A stretch of DNA of 6,163 nucleotides. Source: Bacillota bacterium (GTDB lineage Bacteria > Bacillota > Sulfobacillia > JAJZYS01 > JAJYTV01). The DNA is taken from NCBI GenBank assembly GCA_021806845.1, contig JAKAPV010000182.1, positions 1 through 6,163 on the forward strand, in the 5' to 3' direction. The translations under genes and the position numbers were made by a program. This document shows positions 1-4,498 of this stretch, in pieces. Positions within the stretch are counted from its first letter, which is position 1; the number at the start of each line of letters is the position of its first letter. Under the pieces are notes generated by a model. It did not search any database and was not told where the DNA came from. It saw only the letters and a list, made by a program, of their open reading frames with translations.

Positions 1-114
1 CTGCGCCAAAACCCGCGTGATCGCAGCCGTCAGCGTCGTCTTGCCGTGGTCCACGTGCCCGATCGTCCCCACATTCACGTGTGGCTTCGTGCGCTCGTAC
101 TTCTTCTTCGCCAT
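1..114 (-). CDS. tuf: Elongation factor Tu, N-terminal fragment (cut by window edge)
   Basis: EF-Tu is the cytoplasmic GTPase that delivers aminoacyl-tRNA to the ribosome. Only the first 38 residues are visible, starting MAKKKYERTKPHVNVGTIGH. They include the P-loop GHVDHGKT at residues 19-26 (G1 motif, nucleotide phosphate binding) and the following TTLTAAIT helix, which are near-invariant in bacterial EF-Tu. The ATG at 114 is preceded on the minus strand by a purine-rich GGAGAGGGAGAG ribosome-binding site. The rest of the roughly 395-residue protein lies left of the window. The gene sits 76 bp downstream of the sigma-factor operon on the same strand, with no convincing terminator between them. 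No fusA or rpsL is visible upstream, so this copy is not in the classic str-operon position. Identity is near certain. Confidence 0.97.
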   Translation of the reverse strand, partial: MAKKKYERTKPHVNVGTIGHVDHGKTTLTAAITRVLAQ

Positions 115-190
115 CGCTCTCTCCCTCTCCGATCAAATCCCGCGTGACGATTCGATCTGCAGGGCTTGTTTCCTGCGGCCCTCCTGCGCC

Positions 191-529
191 CTATGCCGCG
201 CGCGGCGCGGCGAGCACCACGACAAGCCAGCCGACGGCTGCGGCAAAGGCCGCGGCGCACACGGTGCCGCCGAGTCCCCCCGGTCCGAAGAACAGCTGCA
301 CAAGGCCCGCAAACACCGCACCGGGGCCGCTCAGCGCAAGCCAGGCGATGCCTCCGAGGCCGAGTCCCGCGCTCGCCCAGAGCAGCATGAGCTCGCCGCC
401 CCGCCAGGGAAGCCGCGGCATCGGCCGGGGTCGCGGCGGCAGGCGCAAGGGCGCCATGGGCGGTACCGCCGCCTCCGGCGCCGCGCGCAGGATGCGAGCA
501 ATCTCTTCATCAGTAATCCGCCTTGACAT
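191..529 (-). CDS. Small two-to-three-helix membrane protein, coupled to the ECF sigma gene
   Basis: This is a 112-residue protein of no family I recognise. Residues 1-20 (MSRRITDEEIARILRAAPEA) form a charged, probably helical cytoplasmic head. Residues 22-42 are rich in proline and arginine, with PPRPRPMPRLP. Residues 47-82 and 87-108 are hydrophobic and glycine/alanine-rich, giving two or three membrane segments. The ATG at 529 is preferred over an in-frame GTG at 538: GGGAGG lies 8 nt before the ATG but touches the GTG. The start overlaps the end of the sigma gene by 20 bp, so translation is probably coupled. Position and topology suggest an anti-sigma factor or other modulator of the sigma factor, but there is no zinc-binding His-x3-Cys-x2-Cys anti-sigma motif. 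That role is inference from context. Confidence 0.75.
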   Translation of the reverse strand: MSRRITDEEIARILRAAPEAAVPPMAPLRLPPRPRPMPRLPWRGGELMLLWASAGLGLGGIAWLALSGPGAVFAGLVQLFFGPGGLGGTVCAAAFAAAVGWLVVVLAAPRAA

Positions 530-1088
530 GTACGGCACCTCCCTTCGCCCGCTGCGGTTCGTCAGATAGTGCGGCGCGCAATCGCGCGCGCCCGCGGTGT
601 ACGAGCGTCTTCAATGTTCCAACCGGAACGCCCAACATGCCTGCCGCCTCGCGATACGGGATCTCATCGCGCAGCACGAACTCGACGGCCACGCGCTGCA
701 TCGCCGGCAGTCTCGCGAGCGCCCACTCGATGCGCCGGCGCTGCTCGCCGAGCAAAAGCCCGCTCGAGGCGTCGCCCTCCGCGGCGCTGTACGCGAAGGC
801 CTGGTCGGGCACCGGCTCCTCGCGCCGGCGCCGCAGCTCGTTCTTCGCGAGGTTCGCGGCGGTCTGCAGGAGCCAGGGGGTGAAGGCCGCCCCGTCGCGC
901 AGCTGCGGCAAGCGCAGCCACGCACGCGTCAGCGCTTCCTGGGCAAGGTCCTCCGCGCGCCCGGGATCCTGCACAAAGCGCAGGCAGAGCCGGTAGAGCC
1001 GCGGCCAGTCCGGGCGTACGAGGTCGGCGAACGCCTGCTCGTCACCGGCGCGGGCGCGCGCGACGAGCTCCGGCGTTTCGAAGGTCAC
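510..1088 (-). CDS. ECF-family (sigma-70 family) RNA polymerase sigma factor
   Basis: This 192-residue protein has the two-domain layout of an extracytoplasmic-function sigma factor, which directs RNA polymerase to a small regulon, often for envelope stress. Region 2 spans about residues 18-85: DEQAFADLV, then DPGRAEDLAQEALTRAWLRL, then the FTPWLLQTAANLAKNELRRR helix that contacts the -10 element. Region 4 spans about 118-172: LARLPAMQRVAVEFVLRDE, then the helix-turn-helix IPYREAAGMLGVPVGTLKTL and VHRGRARLRAAL, which reads the -35 element. A GTG start at 1088 is chosen because AAAGGGGG lies 7 nt upstream and region 2 begins at the usual distance. A GTG at 1145 would add 19 unneeded residues. 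The gene is divergent from the 1196 operon and overlaps the small membrane gene downstream. Its own leader carries an ECF-like promoter, so autoregulation is likely. The specific ECF group is not assigned. Confidence 0.93.
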   Translation of the reverse strand: MTFETPELVARARAGDEQAFADLVRPDWPRLYRLCLRFVQDPGRAEDLAQEALTRAWLRLPQLRDGAAFTPWLLQTAANLAKNELRRRREEPVPDQAFAYSAAEGDASSGLLLGEQRRRIEWALARLPAMQRVAVEFVLRDEIPYREAAGMLGVPVGTLKTLVHRGRARLRAALSDEPQRAKGGAVHVKADY

Positions 1089-1130
1089 CGCCGCGCCCCC
1101 TTTCCTCCCCGCCCCCACTCTACTGCAGAT

Positions 1131-1156
1131 GACAGCGCATCCCAAGAGAAGGTTTC
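1131..1156 (-). promoter_or_regulatory. Candidate ECF-type promoter of the sigma operon
   Basis: Read on the minus strand, GAAACCTTC (GAAAC at 1156-1152) is followed after 18 nt by GTC at 1133-1131, within CTGTCATC. ECF promoters typically pair an AAC-containing -35 with a GTC or CGT-type -10 at about this spacing; the E. coli sigma-E spacing is one base shorter. Transcription would begin around 1122-1125, leaving a leader of about 35 nt that holds the sigma gene's ribosome-binding site. It implies autoregulation. This is assigned by eye. Confidence 0.55.
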
Positions 1157-1172
1157 GCGCGGTGAAACCTTC
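1148..1172. repeat. Perfect 9-bp inverted repeat between divergent operons
   Basis: GAAGGTTTC at 1148-1156 is repeated in reverse complement as GAAACCTTC at 1164-1172, around a 7-nt GCGCGGT centre. It lies upstream of both divergent genes and has no T run on either side, so it is not a terminator. Each arm carries an outward-facing GAAAC. The site could be two back-to-back promoter -35 elements, a repressor operator, or both. Confidence 0.85.
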
Positions 1173-1189
1173 CGGGCCCGAGTCGGGTC
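1164..1189 (+). promoter_or_regulatory. Candidate ECF-type promoter of the beta-repeat/membrane operon
   Basis: GAAACCTTC (GAAAC at 1164-1168) is followed after 18 nt by GTC at 1187-1189, in CGGGTCC. The -35 sequence and spacing are identical to those of the opposing minus-strand site, so one sigma factor could read both. The expected RNA start is about 1195-1199. That leaves the AAGGAGG at 1199-1205 as the only translation signal in the transcript. Confidence 0.55.
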
Positions 1190-1195
1190 CACAGG

Positions 1196-2080
1196 GTGAA
1201 GGAGGGGCCGCAAACGAGCCGAAAAGCCATCGCCATCATTGCGTTCGCCGCCGCTGGAGCCACGCTGGTCGCAATGCTCGTCGCGATCAGCGCCGGCATC
1301 GCCTGGCGGCTGCCATTGTCTGCGATCCCGTTCCAGATTGGCGGACCCAACGTCCAGACGGTCTCGTTCGCGCCCGGGCAGTCGGCATCCAAGACGATCC
1401 CGGCCGCCGGGGTGCGCGCGGTGGAAATCGACGCGCCGATCGGCAGCGTCTCGCTCACGGCCACTTCCACCAGCGCGATCGGCCTCCATTGGACGGTCGC
1501 GGGCCAGCCGTTCCAGGCGCTCCACACAACCCTGCAGGGCGGCGTTCTGCAGATCGACTTCCAGCCGCCGCGCAATCTTGTCAACTTCGGCTCGAACCCC
1601 GACCACCTCGACGTCACCATCCCGAGCGGGCTTGCCGCGACCGCTCAGATCGACGCCGGTGCGATGACGGTGCAGGGGAACTTCGCAAGCCTCGTTGCGA
1701 CGCTGCAGGCGGGCGCCCTCAACGTGCAGAACTTCCGGGGCGCGCTGACGGCGCACGACAGCATGGGCGCGATCAACGTGCAGCAGGCGACGATCACAGG
1801 TCCGCTGTCGCTGACGGCCAACATGGGCGCCATCACGTTTGCCGGCGACCCGGGGCTCGCGGCCACGGTGCGGGCCGACATGGGTGCGGTCGACCTCGAA
1901 ATCGCGCCGCGCGGCCGCCTCACCGTGCAAGGCAGCGTGCAGATGGGCCCGTTCTCATCGGGCTTCCCCGGCCTCGGCCGCACCGGCGGCAATTCGTTCG
2001 GCGGCACGATCGGGTCGGGCAAGCCGGGGTACCTGAACGTATCGGACCAGATGGGCCCCGTGACGATCGACCAGTACTGA
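1196..2080 (+). CDS. Membrane-anchored beta-repeat protein (DUF4097-like)
   Basis: This is a 294-residue protein. Residues 11-37 form one hydrophobic N-terminal helix, a signal anchor or uncleaved signal peptide. The remainder is hydrophilic, beta-rich and probably outside the membrane. From about 153 a short pattern recurs every 18-21 residues: GAMTVQ (155), GALNVQ (173), MGAINVQ (190), MGAITFA (210), MGAVDLE (229), MGPFSS (250), MGPVTID (286). Such ladders suggest a beta-roll or beta-helix. The pattern resembles the DUF4097/LiaF-like proteins that often accompany ECF sigma or other envelope-stress regulators; that match is from memory. No catalytic residues are evident. The GTG at 1196 is the only standard upstream start, because a stop precedes it at 1163. 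It lacks a ribosome-binding site, and ACG at 1214 may be the true start, giving 288 residues. The gene is the first of an operon with the next gene, 13 bp away, and is divergent from the sigma factor that may control it. Confidence 0.85.
   Translation: MKEGPQTSRKAIAIIAFAAAGATLVAMLVAISAGIAWRLPLSAIPFQIGGPNVQTVSFAPGQSASKTIPAAGVRAVEIDAPIGSVSLTATSTSAIGLHWTVAGQPFQALHTTLQGGVLQIDFQPPRNLVNFGSNPDHLDVTIPSGLAATAQIDAGAMTVQGNFASLVATLQAGALNVQNFRGALTAHDSMGAINVQQATITGPLSLTANMGAITFAGDPGLAATVRADMGAVDLEIAPRGRLTVQGSVQMGPFSSGFPGLGRTGGNSFGGTIGSGKPGYLNVSDQMGPVTIDQY
1199..1205 (+). promoter_or_regulatory. Shine-Dalgarno that questions the start of the 1196 gene
   Basis: AAGGAGG is a near-ideal ribosome-binding site, but it lies just inside the GTG start at 1196. 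Eight nucleotides downstream, in frame, is ACG at 1214-1216, followed by codons for SRKAIAIIAF. An ATG at that place would be an ideal start. Initiation at ACG, or a T-to-C change or sequence error there, would explain the layout. Confidence 0.5.
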
Positions 2081-2093
2081 GGAGGCGACGCAG

Positions 2094-2708
2094 ATGACCA
2101 GCATTCCGCAGTCGGCGCTCGGCGTCGCCTACCTCGCGTTTCTCCTGCCGGCGCTGTTCGTTGCCGCGATTGCGGCGATCATCATCGCGGTGCTCTATTT
2201 CCGCCACCGCGAGCGCATGGCGTACATCTCAAGACCGCAGGGGGCGCCGCCGCCGGACGCGGCGCCGACGGAATTCGGCCCACAGCCGACGCCCGGCCCT
2301 TATGGCGGTCCATACTCCTACCCTCCCGACTCCATCCGCCACCATCCGTCCCTGTACCACCCGCTCGCGCGGGTCGGACGGCTGATCGGGATCGGTGCCG
2401 GCCTCACGCTCGGGCTGCTCTGGCCGTTCGGCCCCAGCCCTCTCCTGCTCTTCGGGCTGATCCCGCTGTTCATCGGCCTGATCCGGCTCGGCGAACTCTA
2501 CATCGCGCCCCTGCCGGTCTTGGCGCCTGCGCCGCAGGATCTCGCCTTTTGGCTGCAGCGCAGCCTCTGGAGCGGCGGCATCGGCCTCGCGCTGCTGCTC
2601 GGTCTCGCGACGGTAGGCATGTCGCCCCTCCTGCTCGCCGGTACCATCCCGCTGGGATACGGGCTCGGGATGCTCCTCGCCTACGCGCTCGCGCTGCGCG
2701 GTCAGTGA
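2094..2708 (+). CDS. Multi-pass membrane protein with RHRERMA segment
   Basis: This 204-residue protein has an N-terminal membrane helix at about 10-35 that runs straight into YFRHRERMAYISR (35-47). Similar basic post-helix segments occur in small ECF-associated membrane proteins of the DUF6249 type; I recall that likeness and have not tested it. A proline-rich linker with GPYGGPYSYPP follows (48-92). The C-terminal half then has hydrophobic segments at about 95-137 and 157-201, probably four helices. The ATG at 2094 has GGAGG 8 nt upstream. Only 13 bp separate it from the beta-repeat gene, so the two are co-transcribed and probably act together at the membrane. A 13-bp hairpin follows immediately. 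Function is unknown: it may be a membrane partner or sensor for the divergent sigma factor. Confidence 0.85.
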   Translation: MTSIPQSALGVAYLAFLLPALFVAAIAAIIIAVLYFRHRERMAYISRPQGAPPPDAAPTEFGPQPTPGPYGGPYSYPPDSIRHHPSLYHPLARVGRLIGIGAGLTLGLLWPFGPSPLLLFGLIPLFIGLIRLGELYIAPLPVLAPAPQDLAFWLQRSLWSGGIGLALLLGLATVGMSPLLLAGTIPLGYGLGMLLAYALALRGQ

Positions 2709-2715
2709 CTTCGAA

Positions 2716-2749
2716 GGCAAGCGCCCCCAGGACCCGGGGGGCGCTTGCC
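2716..2749 (+). terminator. Hairpin terminator after the beta-repeat/membrane operon
   Basis: GGCAAGCGCCCCC (2716-2728) pairs perfectly with GGGGGCGCTTGCC (2737-2749) around an 8-nt loop. It starts 7 nt after the stop codon. The downstream run is weak (CCATTTAAAC), so termination may be partial and could allow some read-through into the DUF998 gene. Confidence 0.8.
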
Positions 2750-2797
2750 CCATTTAAACAGCGCGCGGCGCTGCCAAGTCAGGAGGGGCTCGATACG

Positions 2798-3406
2798 GTG
2801 AAGGTTGTCGCGTGGATCGCTTTTCTCGCGTATATTGCATACTTCATCGGCATGGTAGCGATGCATGTGCTCCCCACCGGTCGCCAGCCGCTGTACAACA
2901 CCGTCAGCGACTACGGCGTGGGAAGGTTCGGCGTCGCCGCGCGAACGCTGACCGCCATCAACGTCCTCGGAACGCTCTGCCTCCTCGCATCATTCCTCAG
3001 CATCGTCGGGTCGCCGCCGCTTGCAGGCACAGGGTTCATCGCGCTCGCCATCCTCGCGCTGAGCAGGCTGGGCCTGGTCTTCTTCCTCACCGACGAGTCC
3101 GGCACCAAGGCGACGAGAATCGGCCTAGTGCACGCACTGCTGGCTCTGATCAGCTTCGTCGCGGCCATATCCGCGATCACCACGATCACGAAGGGCATCG
3201 GAAGTGTCCCGATGTGGCATGGCGCTCTGCCGGTTCTTGACGTACTTGCAACGCTCTCGACCCCGCTCGTCATCGTCCTCGCCCTGAGCCTCTTGCCGCG
3301 CGCACGCAGCATCTTCGGGCTCACGGAGCGCCTCTTTCTCGCCGACGTCAACCTCTGGCTGCTGGTGGCGGCCGGGGTGATGGCGCTGCACGGGGGAAGT
3401 CCATAG
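2798..3406 (+). CDS. DUF998 family membrane protein
   Basis: This is a 202-residue integral membrane protein with about six helices: roughly 3-24, 50-70, 75-97, 110-131, 143-166 and 183-198. The stretch HVLPTGRQPLYNTVSDYGVG (23-42) and the later FFLTDESGTKATRIGLVHAL (95-114), with conserved Asp and His near membrane ends, match the pattern I associate with DUF998 proteins, whose biochemical role is unknown. The GTG at 2798 is chosen because AGGAGGGG lies 9 nt upstream and the first helix begins at once. The open frame runs much further left, but that part overlaps the previous gene and its terminator. The gene is convergent with the lipoprotein gene and shares a bidirectional terminator with it. 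No promoter is obvious in the 48 bp after the upstream hairpin, so it may rely on read-through. Confidence 0.85.
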   Translation: MKVVAWIAFLAYIAYFIGMVAMHVLPTGRQPLYNTVSDYGVGRFGVAARTLTAINVLGTLCLLASFLSIVGSPPLAGTGFIALAILALSRLGLVFFLTDESGTKATRIGLVHALLALISFVAAISAITTITKGIGSVPMWHGALPVLDVLATLSTPLVIVLALSLLPRARSIFGLTERLFLADVNLWLLVAAGVMALHGGSP

Positions 3407-3428
3407 ACGTCAAGGGTGAAAAAAGGAG

Positions 3429-3453
3429 GCGGGAGCGGCGTTGCCGCTCCCGC
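3429..3453. terminator. Bidirectional terminator between convergent genes
   Basis: GCGGGAGCGGC (3429-3439) pairs perfectly with GCCGCTCCCGC (3443-3453) across a 3-nt GTT loop. On the minus strand the stem is followed by CTCCTTTTTTC (A run at 3419-3424), a good intrinsic terminator for the lipoprotein gene. On the plus strand it is followed by GCTCGTTTGTTGG, weaker but usable for the DUF998 gene. Confidence 0.85.
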
Positions 3454-3473
3454 GCTCGTTTGTTGGCCCGCTG

Positions 3474-4097
3474 TCAGTCTCCGATCTGAACCGATCCGGC
3501 CATCCAGCCTGCGGTGGTCATCGCGCCGCCCCAGCCGCCCGCGCCGCTGCCGCAGGGCTGCATGCACTGCCAGGTGTAGGTGCCGGCCTTGGCGGGGGTC
3601 TTGAACGTCACGACCGTCACCGACGGAACCACTGTGCTGCCCTGATCGGTTGCCGCAACCAGCGGGATGTTGAGCCCGAGTTCCGCGACCGTGAACGTGT
3701 GGGCGATCACGCCGCTGGCGCTGAAGGAACTCTCCTGCTTGCCGTTGACCGTCTCGACGTTGCCGACCGTGCCGGTGACCTTCGCGTAGGCTGCCGGGAC
3801 GTCCCCGCCGCCGTCGTCGTAGTTCTTGATCGTCAGCGTGATGACCGCGTTGGCGGGCAGGTTAAGCGTCGCCGGGAACGGGTTCTTGCCATCCTGCGAG
3901 AAGAATGGCCAGGTGTTGTGCTGCGCGTTGCCGCCGTCGACGATCGTCCAGCTCAAGCTCGCCTTGGTCGGCGGCGCGGCTGCTTTGGCGTTCCCTGCGG
4001 CCTGCTGCTGTCCGCAACCGGCGGCCGCGAGGCCGATAAGTGCGAATGTTGCCGCAGCTGCGGCGATGCGGCCGATTCGGTGATTGTTCCGCGTCAT
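3474..4097 (-). CDS. Cupredoxin-like lipoprotein with atypical copper-site residues
   Basis: This is a 207-residue exported lipoprotein. A basic start (MTRNNHRIGR) and hydrophobic stretch lead to the lipobox LAAAGC, with Cys28 as the likely lipidated residue. A flexible QQQAAGNAKAAAPP linker follows. The mature part is beta-rich and resembles a cupredoxin. AHTF (His133) recalls the first copper ligand of cytochrome oxidase subunit II, and CMQPCG (Cys178, Cys182) recalls its C-x3-C CuA loop. The end WMAGSVQIGD (Met199) recalls the M-x-G-x-V strand. The usual His three residues before that Met is Ala196, and the loop is about ten residues longer than in CuA proteins, so CuA-type binding is doubtful. 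The ATG at 4097 is preferred because the signal peptide begins there and GAGGGGG lies 11 nt upstream; in-frame ATGs at 4142 and 4187 would add residues before it. A role in electron transfer or copper handling is inferred. Confidence 0.8.
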   Translation of the reverse strand: MTRNNHRIGRIAAAAATFALIGLAAAGCGQQQAAGNAKAAAPPTKASLSWTIVDGGNAQHNTWPFFSQDGKNPFPATLNLPANAVITLTIKNYDDGGGDVPAAYAKVTGTVGNVETVNGKQESSFSASGVIAHTFTVAELGLNIPLVAATDQGSTVVPSVTVVTFKTPAKAGTYTWQCMQPCGSGAGGWGGAMTTAGWMAGSVQIGD

Positions 4098-4170
4098 CTT
4101 CAACGCATCCCCCTCGAACCAATCTCTATCTGACGGGTTCATTTTGGCAGGCGCCGCCTTCTCGCATGGA

Positions 4171-4247
4171 GGGGCAATCGGCCCCAAATAGGACCGTCAG
4201 TAGGGCACTTGGTCCGCATGACCATACGACGCAGATAGGTCCATTTG
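4171..4247. repeat. Cluster of short inverted repeats upstream of the lipoprotein gene
   Basis: Three inverted repeats lie within 77 bp: GGGGC (4171-4175) with GCCCC (4181-4185); TGGTC (4210-4214) with GACCA (4220-4224) around CGCAT; and CAAATAGGACC (4185-4195) with GGTCCATTTG (4238-4247), which has a one-base bulge. The GGTCC/GGACC core recurs. They sit about 75-150 bp upstream of the lipoprotein start and could be operator sites. Confidence 0.45.
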
Positions 4248-4268
4248 TCCGCTTCGACATGGCCCATC

Positions 4269-4354
4269 CATCGCGCAGCAGCGCATCACGGGCCGCATCG
4301 CGAGCAAGCGGGCCGCGCGACATCGCGCGACCGGCCCGTTGCCATTCATCGCGC
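4269..4354. repeat. Four CATCGCG copies at about 26-bp spacing
   Basis: CATCGCG starts at 4269, 4296, 4321 and 4347, giving intervals of 27, 25 and 26 bp. Units one and two also share an AGCA(A/G)GCG and GGGCCG pattern, so this may be a decayed tandem repeat or a set of phased protein-binding sites. Confidence 0.45.
4304..4342. repeat. Long imperfect hairpin
   Basis: GCAAGCGGGCC and GCGCGA on the left pair with TCGCGC and GGCCCGTTGC on the right, with a 1-nt and a 4-nt bulge and a tight loop around CA (4321-4322). There is no T run on either side, so it is unlikely to be an intrinsic terminator. It could be an RNA-processing or stability element. Confidence 0.5.
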
Positions 4355-4413
4355 CCGGCTGCAGGCGATCAGCCGGCGGTTGCAACTTTCGCCGAAGTTC
4401 GTGGCAAACAGAA

Positions 4414-4472
4414 GCCGATCGGCCGGGTGGACGGGCGGCGCAGCCGCACCTTCGTCCGCGGGGCCGATCGGC
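4414..4472 (-). terminator. Probable terminator of the acyl-CoA synthetase gene
   Basis: A nested hairpin: GCCGATCGGC at 4414-4423 and again at 4463-4472, then GGACG (4429-4433) with CGTCC (4453-4457), then GCGGC (4435-4439) with GCCGC (4443-4447). Read on the minus strand it begins 27 nt after the stop codon and is followed by TTCTGTTTG, a modest U-rich tail. Confidence 0.55.
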
Positions 4473-4498
4473 GGGTACTTTGACGAATGGCGACGCGA

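Larger units (their letters stand above)
4098..4498. other. Non-coding gap, hairpin-rich
   Basis: These 401 bp lie between the end of the acyl-CoA synthetase gene and the start of the lipoprotein gene, both on the minus strand. Short open frames exist on both strands, but none has a good ribosome-binding site or recognisable protein. The right end holds a probable terminator, the middle a set of spaced repeats and a long hairpin, and the left part a cluster of GGTCC/GGACC inverted repeats that may regulate the lipoprotein gene. No clear -35/-10 pair was found. Confidence 0.7.

Noticed and set aside
530..538. GTG at 538 as start of the small membrane protein
   Set aside because: The GGGAGG site abuts it with no spacer, while the ATG at 529 has an 8-nt spacer.
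1148..1172. Inverted repeat read as a terminator
   Set aside because: It lies at the 5' side of both divergent genes and has no T run on either strand.
1085..1930. Long minus-strand open frame (281 codons) antisense to the beta-repeat gene
   Set aside because: Its translation is Arg/Asp/His-rich with no family features, as expected from the complement of a high-GC gene. It also covers the sigma gene's promoter.
1129..2097. Plus-strand open frame of 322 codons in another frame of the beta-repeat gene
   Set aside because: Low-complexity Arg/Gly/Ala translation with no ribosome-binding site. The frame of the 1196 gene has a membrane helix, a repeat pattern and a coupled downstream gene.
2549..2797. 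N-terminal extension of the DUF998 gene
   Set aside because: The frame is open, but it overlaps the preceding gene and its terminator and gives Arg/Ala-rich residues. GTG at 2798 has an ideal ribosome-binding site.
4304..4342. Hairpin as terminator of the acyl-CoA synthetase gene
   Set aside because: It lacks a U tract. The hairpin at 4414-4472 is closer to the stop codon and has a U-rich tail.
4269..4354. Possible CRISPR array
   Set aside because: Only 7 bases are shared between units and the period of about 26 bp leaves no room for spacers. There are no cas genes.
4197..4385. Small open frames on both strands in the 4098-4498 gap
   Set aside because: No ribosome-binding site or recognisable protein, and they overlap hairpins and repeats.
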